From the NCBI GenBank assembly GCA_051005015.1, contig JBPCJT010000264.1:1-12226 (forward strand): a DNA stretch of 12,226 bases, read 5' to 3'. Below are positions 7,185 to 12,226 of the stretch, piece by piece. The notes under the pieces were generated by a model, which saw only the letters and a list, made by a program, of their open reading frames with translations, did no database searches and had not been told where the DNA came from. The translations under genes and the position numbers were made by a program. The DNA is from JACMME01 sp051005015 (GTDB lineage: Bacteria > Gemmatimonadota > Gemmatimonadetes > Gemmatimonadales > Gemmatimonadaceae). Each line of letters opens with the position of its first letter. Position 1 is the first letter of the stretch.

Positions 7185-10100
7185 CACACCTCCACCTCCT
7201 GGCGTTCGCGCGCGAAGAGCAGATACAGCACAGGGAGGACAAGCAGCGTCAAGGCCGTGGAGGAGAGGATTCCACCGAAGACGACAGTGGCCAGTGGTCG
7301 CTGCACTTCAGCCCCACGTCCGGTCGCGAGCATCATTGGGAGGAAGCCCAGCGATGCAACCAGCGCCGTCATCAGAACCGGCCGGAGCCTCGCGATCGCG
7401 CCATGCTTCACCGCATCCTCGACGTTCTGCCCCTGTTCACGCAAACGGTTGATGAACGTGATCATGACGAGCCCGTTGAGAACCGCTACGCCAGACAGTG
7501 CGATGAAACCGACGGCGGCGGAAATGGAAAAGGGTATTCCACCCACCCACAGGAAGAACACTCCTCCGGTTAGTGCGAGCGGTACGCCCGTGAACACGAG
7601 CAGCGAGTCACGCACCGTGCCGAAGGTGACGAAGAGCAGCCCGAAGATGAGCAGCAGCGCCACGGGCACGACGACCTGGAGGCGTCGGCGCGCCGACACC
7701 AGCTGCTCGAACTGACCGCCCCACGCGATCCAGTATCCGGGCGGAATCGCCACGGCTTCGCCAATGCGCCGCTCCGCATCGGCGACGAACGATCCGATAT
7801 CCCGGCCCCGAATGTTTGCTGTGACGACGACGCGGCGCTTGCCGTTTTCACGACTAACCTGGTTCGGCCCGGGCGCGATTTCGATATCGGCCACCGAGCC
7901 GAGTGGAACGTAGCCTGCCACGCGCGCGGCAACGGGGATCATGACGGCGTTGTCGTCGAGGCGGCTGTTTGGGGGGAGTGGGACAGGGAGGCGGCTCATC
8001 TCATCCAGGTTCGCCCGAAGCCGCTCGGGCAACCGAACGACGATGTCGAACCTCCTGTCACCCTCGAAGACCTGTCCGACTGCCTTTCCGCCAATCGCTA
8101 CTTCAATGATGTCCTGGACGTCAGCCACACTGAGACCGAGCCGAGCCATCTCGGCCCTCTTGAGATTGATTGTCAGCATGGGCAGACCGGTTGTCTGTTC
8201 CACTTTCGTGTCAGCCGCACCAGGCACGGCTGACAGGACTGCTTCGATGCGGGTCCCGACATCTGCCAGCTGCTCCATGTCGTCGCCGAAGACCTTGACG
8301 GCCACGTCGCTCCGGACGCCCGCGATCAACTCGTTGAACCGCATCTGGATCGGCTGGATGAACTCGTAGTTGTTGCCAGGCATCGAGGGCAGCTCTCGCT
8401 GCAGCTGCGCCACCAGGTCCGCCTTGGGCCGCTTGGGATCGGGCCAATCCTCACGTGGCTTGAGCATGACGTAGGTGTCCGCGACGCTCGGTGGCATCGG
8501 GTCGGTGGCGATCTCCGCCGTACCGATCTTGGAGAAGACATAATCCACTTCAGGATACGTCTTGAGCTTGCGCTCGAGGGCGTGCTGCATGTCAACTGCC
8601 GTGGACAAACTCGTCCCCGGGATACGGAGCGCGTGGACCAGCAGGTCGCCTTCGTCGAGGCTCGGCAAAAACTCGCTGCCAAGGCGCGAGGCCATTGCCC
8701 CGGTCACCAGCATGAGGACCACGGCCGCCGTCACGGTTATGGCGCGATTGCGCATCGCCATTGCGAGGGCCGGGATATATGCCTTCGTCGCCCATCGCAC
8801 GGGGGCGCTCTCCTTCTCCGACACCCGGCCGGTAATGAAGATCGCCACAGCCGCGGGCACGAACGTTACCGATAGGATCATCGCGCCGAACAGGGCCATG
8901 AGCACGGTGAATGCCATTGGATAGAACATCTTGCCTTCGATGCCGGTGAGCGTGAGGATCGGCAGATACACGACCATGATGATCAATTGGCCGAACATCG
9001 TGGGCCGCCAGACCTCTGTGGACGCATCTCCGACGACCTCGAGACGTTCGGCACGGGTGAGCAGGTGTCCCAGCTCATGCTGCCGGCCAGCCAGGCGGCT
9101 CATGCAGTTTTCGACGATCACGACTGCGCCATCGACGATGATCCCGAAATCGAGCGCGCCGAGGCTCAGCAGGTTTCCACTCACACCGCGCTCGACCATC
9201 CCGGTGATGGCAAAGAGCATGGACAGGGGGATCGCACAGGCGGTGATAAGCGCCGCGCGCACGTTGCCCAGGAACATGAACAGGATCGCAATGACGAGAA
9301 GCGCGCCGAGCAGGAGATTATGCTGCACGGTCTCGATTGTCGCGTCGACAAGGGTCGTTCGATCGTACACCGTTTTTGCTACAACGCCCGCTGGCAGGGT
9401 GCGGTTGACTTCCTCCATTTTGTCCGCCACGCGCCTGGAAACCGTGCGGCTGTTATCGCCCATGAGCATGAAGACGGTCCCGAGAACGACTTCCCGTCCG
9501 TCTTCGGTGGCTGCGCCGGTTCGCAGCTCGTTACCGAGCAGTACGTCCGCGATATCGGAGAGATGAATCGGCGTGCCCTGCTGATTGCCTACGACGATCT
9601 GCCGGATATCTTCGAGCTTCTGCACCTGTCCGGGCGCACGGATCAGATACTGTTCGCCGCTGCGCTCGATATAGCCCGCGCCGACATTGCTGTTATTGCG
9701 CGCGAGCGCCTCCAACACGTCGCGAAACGAGAGCCCAAATGCGAGGAGCTTGTCCGGATATGGCGTGACGTGGAACTCTTTTGTGTAGCCGCCGATGGTG
9801 TTCACATCGGCCACACCCTCCACCGTTTTCAGTTGCGGCCGTACGATCCAGTCCTGGATCGTGCGTAGATCCATCCCGGTGTAGGCCTGTCCATCCGGCG
9901 TCCTGGCGCCGGCCTCGGCCTCCACCGTCCACAGGAAGATTTCTCCGAGCCCAGTGGCGATCGGCCCCATCCTCGGCTCAATCCCTGGCGGTAGCTGGCT
10001 CTTCACCTCCTGCACCCGCTCGGCAATGAGTTGGCGCGCCCAATAGATATCCGTGCCGTCCTCGAATACCACTGTGACCTGGGAAAGGCCGTACCGCGAG

Positions 10101-10354
10101 ATGGAGCGCGTCTCCTCCAGGCGTGGGAGGCCCGCCATGGCCGTTTCGACCAGGAATGTCACCCGCTGCTCCGCCTCTAGGGGCGAGTAGCCCGGAGCTT
10201 CGGTGTTGACCTGTACCTGGACGTTCGTAATGTCCGGCACTGCGTCGATCGGTAGTCGTGTATAGTTGAAGAGGCCGAACGCAGCCATCGCCAACGTCGT
10301 GATAACGACCAGCCACCTCTGGCGGATGGAGAATCGGAGGATTCGTTCAAGCAC
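7184..10354 (-). CDS. czcA: CzcA-type heavy-metal efflux RND pump (HME family)
   Basis: 1056 residues, close to the ~1060 of CzcA. It is the inner-membrane proton/metal antiporter of the tripartite export complex. The N-terminal helix (about 12-30) is followed by LPIDAVPDITNVQVQVNTEA, a family hallmark. Helix 4 reads LDFGIIVDGAVVIVEN (401-416) with the proton-relay residues Asp402, Asp408 and Glu415. This DFGxxxDGAxxxVEN form marks pumps for divalent cations (Zn, Co, Cd, Ni), not the NAIG...DAA form of Cu/Ag pumps. The second half repeats the plan, with LPSLDEGDLLVHALRIPGTS opening its large periplasmic loop and the last helices ending in LLFARERQEVEV. The GTG start at 10354 follows the czcB stop by 14 bp, with GAGG 5 nt upstream. 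The stop overlaps the ATG of the anchor gene (TGATG). No truncation or missing key residue was seen. The exact metal is not determined. Confidence 0.95.
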   Translation of the reverse strand: MLERILRFSIRQRWLVVITTLAMAAFGLFNYTRLPIDAVPDITNVQVQVNTEAPGYSPLEAEQRVTFLVETAMAGLPRLEETRSISRYGLSQVTVVFEDGTDIYWARQLIAERVQEVKSQLPPGIEPRMGPIATGLGEIFLWTVEAEAGARTPDGQAYTGMDLRTIQDWIVRPQLKTVEGVADVNTIGGYTKEFHVTPYPDKLLAFGLSFRDVLEALARNNSNVGAGYIERSGEQYLIRAPGQVQKLEDIRQIVVGNQQGTPIHLSDIADVLLGNELRTGAATEDGREVVLGTVFMLMGDNSRTVSRRVADKMEEVNRTLPAGVVAKTVYDRTTLVDATIETVQHNLLLGALLVIAILFMFLGNVRAALITACAIPLSMLFAITGMVERGVSGNLLSLGALDFGIIVDGAVVIVENCMSRLAGRQHELGHLLTRAERLEVVGDASTEVWRPTMFGQLIIMVVYLPILTLTGIEGKMFYPMAFTVLMALFGAMILSVTFVPAAVAIFITGRVSEKESAPVRWATKAYIPALAMAMRNRAITVTAAVVLMLVTGAMASRLGSEFLPSLDEGDLLVHALRIPGTSLSTAVDMQHALERKLKTYPEVDYVFSKIGTAEIATDPMPPSVADTYVMLKPREDWPDPKRPKADLVAQLQRELPSMPGNNYEFIQPIQMRFNELIAGVRSDVAVKVFGDDMEQLADVGTRIEAVLSAVPGAADTKVEQTTGLPMLTINLKRAEMARLGLSVADVQDIIEVAIGGKAVGQVFEGDRRFDIVVRLPERLRANLDEMSRLPVPLPPNSRLDDNAVMIPVAARVAGYVPLGSVADIEIAPGPNQVSRENGKRRVVVTANIRGRDIGSFVADAERRIGEAVAIPPGYWIAWGGQFEQLVSARRRLQVVVPVALLLIFGLLFVTFGTVRDSLLVFTGVPLALTGGVFFLWVGGIPFSISAAVGFIALSGVAVLNGLVMITFINRLREQGQNVEDAVKHGAIARLRPVLMTALVASLGFLPMMLATGRGAEVQRPLATVVFGGILSSTALTLLVLPVLYLLFARERQEVEV
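7189..7200 (-). promoter_or_regulatory. Strong ribosome binding site at the end of czcA
   Basis: AGGAGGTGGAGG lies inside the last codons of czcA, 4 to 10 nt before the TGATG overlap. It points to ATG 7184 as the intended start of the anchor gene, although that frame stops after 36 codons. Confidence 0.65.
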
Positions 10355-10368
10355 GGGCGCCTCGCGTC

Positions 10369-11949
10369 TCAGTGATCATGGGTTGCTCCGAGCTTGCCGA
10401 TTTCGGCCTTCACCGCGAAGCTGTTGACGGCCGCGTACTGCTCACCTGGCGACAGGCCCTTGAGCACTTCCACCCATTCGCCGTCACTGCGTCCCAACTC
10501 CAGCGGGCGCGCTTCGAACCAATCGCCGTAGCGTACAAAGGCAACTTTCCAGTCGCGAAATGTCTGAATTGCGTCGGCGGAAATCGCCAGCGGAACCGTT
10601 GTCGCCTCGCGGACCAGGCGAACTGTCACGAACAATCCTGGCCGCCACCGACCGCCTGGATTGGGCAAAACGATGCGGGCCGTTGCGGCGCGCGTGTCCT
10701 GGCCCACGAGAGGCCCTAGGTAACTGACGCGGCCGGAGGCCTCGCTCCCGAGATCGCTGGATATTACCGTCGCCTCCTGGCCGGCGCGTACCGCCCCGAT
10801 GTCTTTCGCGTACACCGTCACATCAACCCAGATTGACGACAGGTCGGCAACGGCGAAGATGTCCTCCTCGGCGGTCACCGATTCACCAACGGTGACGTTT
10901 CGTTCAATCACTTCGCCGTCCAGGGGCGAGCGGATTTCGTAGCGCGACATGTTCACGGATGCCGTCGACCCGACACTTGGTAACGCCGTCTGGGGCACAC
11001 CCAACACGACCAGCGTTTGCGCGGCAAGCCGTTTACCCAGCTCGGCCTCATCGAACGCCCGCTTGGCTTCAAGAAAGTCCTGCTCTGCCGAGATTTTCTT
11101 CTTCCACAGGCTCTCCTCCCGTTGCAGAGTGACACGCGCGAATTCGACTCGGTTCGCGGCGGCCAGGTAGGTGCTCTTCGCATCCGCAAGCTCACGGCTG
11201 TTCAGAACCGCCATGAGCTCGCCTTTACGCACCCGGTCACCCTCCTTTTTGAGAACGTTGGTCACCACCCCCTGCAGGCGCGGTACGACGTGCGCAAAGC
11301 GCGTCTCATCCGCCTTGACCTCCCCGGGCAGCTCAATGTTGGTGACCATTACCCGTGGCCCCACGGTGTCGATCACGATGCCCGCACTCTTTACCTGATC
11401 CGGCCCAAGCTGGACCTTTCCCTCAATCTGAGCGTATGACCATTCGTGCCGTTTGCCGTCGCGCTGCGCGATGACCCTGACGTCGAACGAATGCGGCTCT
11501 TCAACGACCGCTTCGCCCAGCAGATAGTCCGCCTCGGGCCGAAAACTGATTCGATCGATACGGCCGCCGAGCCGGTGCAGCTCCACCTGAAGCTGGACCT
11601 CCTTTGGCGGGATTGGCTTGAGGTCAGCGTCGAAGGGATAGACTCGAAAGTGAGGGGGTACGTCCGTTTCGTAGATCGTCATTTCGAGCTGGAGCGCACC
11701 GTCAGATAGCAGCCTGGCTTCGTGAGGCCCTCGGGGATAGTCAAGCAGTCCCGGCTCTGCCTCGTTGGCATCGCCGCGTCGTCCCGGCAGCAGGATCACC
11801 GCTATGAGTACGATACCGATCACGACGATCCCACCAATGATGGAGACCGTCCTCTTGTCGAAGCGCGACAGGATCCGGTCGCGCATGGATGGTGCGTGCT
11901 CACTCCAGGCCTGGGCCGACTCCCGCATGCCTTCCCGATTGTTCTTCAC
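10369..11949 (-). CDS. czcB: CzcB-type periplasmic adaptor subunit (membrane fusion protein)
   Basis: 526 residues from GTG 11949; an in-frame ATG at 11970 would give 533. I prefer the GTG because AAGGAG lies 7 nt ahead of it, inside the longer version, while the ATG has no such site. The adaptor links CzcA to the outer-membrane channel. Counting from the ATG: a cytoplasmic head of about 40 residues, a membrane helix at 42-62 (SIIGGIVVIGIVLIAVILL), then an extra beta-rich domain at about 80-185 with YETDVPPHFRVYPFDADLKP. The barrel-sandwich/lipoyl half begins at VVPRLQGVVTNVLKKEGDRV (228-247), followed by a helical hairpin at about 255-320. The second lipoyl half is MSRYEIRSPLDGEVIERNVTVGESV (341-365), then a beta-barrel up to about 450 and a membrane-proximal domain at the C-terminus. 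It ends in THDH, a His-bearing tail seen in other metal adaptors. The extra N-terminal domain is found in CzcB-like adaptors. Confidence 0.9.
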   Translation of the reverse strand: MKNNREGMRESAQAWSEHAPSMRDRILSRFDKRTVSIIGGIVVIGIVLIAVILLPGRRGDANEAEPGLLDYPRGPHEARLLSDGALQLEMTIYETDVPPHFRVYPFDADLKPIPPKEVQLQVELHRLGGRIDRISFRPEADYLLGEAVVEEPHSFDVRVIAQRDGKRHEWSYAQIEGKVQLGPDQVKSAGIVIDTVGPRVMVTNIELPGEVKADETRFAHVVPRLQGVVTNVLKKEGDRVRKGELMAVLNSRELADAKSTYLAAANRVEFARVTLQREESLWKKKISAEQDFLEAKRAFDEAELGKRLAAQTLVVLGVPQTALPSVGSTASVNMSRYEIRSPLDGEVIERNVTVGESVTAEEDIFAVADLSSIWVDVTVYAKDIGAVRAGQEATVISSDLGSEASGRVSYLGPLVGQDTRAATARIVLPNPGGRWRPGLFVTVRLVREATTVPLAISADAIQTFRDWKVAFVRYGDWFEARPLELGRSDGEWVEVLKGLSPGEQYAAVNSFAVKAEIGKLGATHDH

Positions 11950-11956
11950 AGCCGAT

Positions 11957-11962
11957 CTCCTT
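11957..11962 (-). promoter_or_regulatory. Ribosome binding site that decides the czcB start
   Basis: AAGGAG on the minus strand ends 7 nt before GTG 11949-11947. It sits within codons 3-5 of the longer ATG-initiated version, which argues for the shorter protein. Confidence 0.6.
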
Positions 11963-12043
11963 TTTCCCATGCGGGCACTCGGCCCGTGCGTTTCTGAGTC
12001 AGGAAGGCGATACCGCCCTTGCCTGTTGACACGCGCATTCAGG

Positions 12044-12205
12044 CTACCTCGGCGGGTTCATGAGCCCGTCCAGAGGCGCGCCAATAAGCCGCTCGACATC
12101 CGCGACGGCCTTGTGGTAGTCCGCAATGGCGCGCAAATACTGGCCGCCCGCGGCGATTAACGTCCGCTGAGCATCCAGGACGTCGAGATAGCCGAACTTC
12201 CCCAA
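12044..12205 (-). pseudogene. czcC: C-terminal end of a TolC/CzcC-type outer-membrane efflux protein, interrupted near the window edge
   Basis: 53 codons ending in TAG at 12046-12044. GKFGYLDVLDAQRTLI is the conserved motif of the last helix of outer-membrane factors, followed by a coiled-coil-like stretch (QYLRAIADYHKAVADVERLI) and GAPLDGL. This is the channel component expected upstream of czcB, which starts 94 bp further on. Directly before the Gly-Lys motif, at 12208-12206, there is an in-frame TGA, and the last ~20 bases of the window are a G-rich run (minus strand) that does not continue the protein in any frame I can recognise. Either the gene is broken here or the sequence end is unreliable. 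If the fragment is part of a whole gene, it is frameshifted at about 12200-12215. It is too short to be a working channel by itself. Confidence 0.65.
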
Positions 12206-12226
12206 TCAATCCCCTCCCCTCACCGC

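Noticed and set aside
8987..9868. 293-codon open frame on the plus strand inside czcA
   Set aside because: It is a shadow of the czcA reading frame, with His/Arg/Asp-rich translation typical of the complement of a high-GC gene.

Overview
The window is G+C-rich DNA (about 60 % or more by eye) with tightly packed genes, GTG starts and overlapping stop/start codons. The gene content fits an environmental, probably soil, Gram-negative bacterium: a lipoprotein-like M14 peptidase, a large CHAT protein, an ABC-2-type exporter of the 'putative ABC exporter' kind, and a CzcCBA-type heavy-metal efflux operon with a transmembrane anchor protein. This mix resembles Gemmatimonadota or Acidobacteriota. That placement is an inference from gene content; no rRNA or marker gene is present.

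Layout. (1) Positions 1-3926, minus strand: a 1203-residue fusion protein carries an N-terminal alpha/beta-hydrolase (lipase/LCAT-like), a middle macro/M17-N-like domain and a C-terminal CHAT caspase-like protease domain. It overlaps by 4 bp (GTGA) the start of a secreted M14 zinc carboxypeptidase that runs off the left edge. (2) 3927-4169: a 243-bp divergent intergenic region. (3) 4170-6626, plus strand: a two-gene ABC exporter, ATPase then permease, 3 bp apart. (4) 6627-6717: a short non-coding gap between convergent genes. (5) 6718-12205, minus strand: an RND heavy-metal efflux operon read right to left. It holds the C-terminal end of a TolC/CzcC-type outer-membrane factor (interrupted near the right edge), a CzcB-type adaptor, a CzcA-type pump and a small transmembrane anchor protein.

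How the genes work together. CzcA (inner-membrane proton antiporter), CzcB (periplasmic adaptor) and CzcC (outer-membrane channel) would form the tripartite export complex. The CzcA proton-relay motif has the divalent-cation form, not the Cu/Ag form. The anchor gene looks damaged. Its strong ribosome binding site and TGATG-coupled ATG lead into a frame that stops after 36 codons, while the conserved membrane segment lies in the -1 frame. Its 3' end has been replaced by a roughly 100-bp element bounded by perfect 20-bp inverted repeats (REPIN/MITE-like), which is read through as protein.

The least ordinary items are the hydrolase-macro-CHAT fusion coupled to a secreted peptidase, and the inverted-repeat element that rewrites the C-terminus of the anchor protein.
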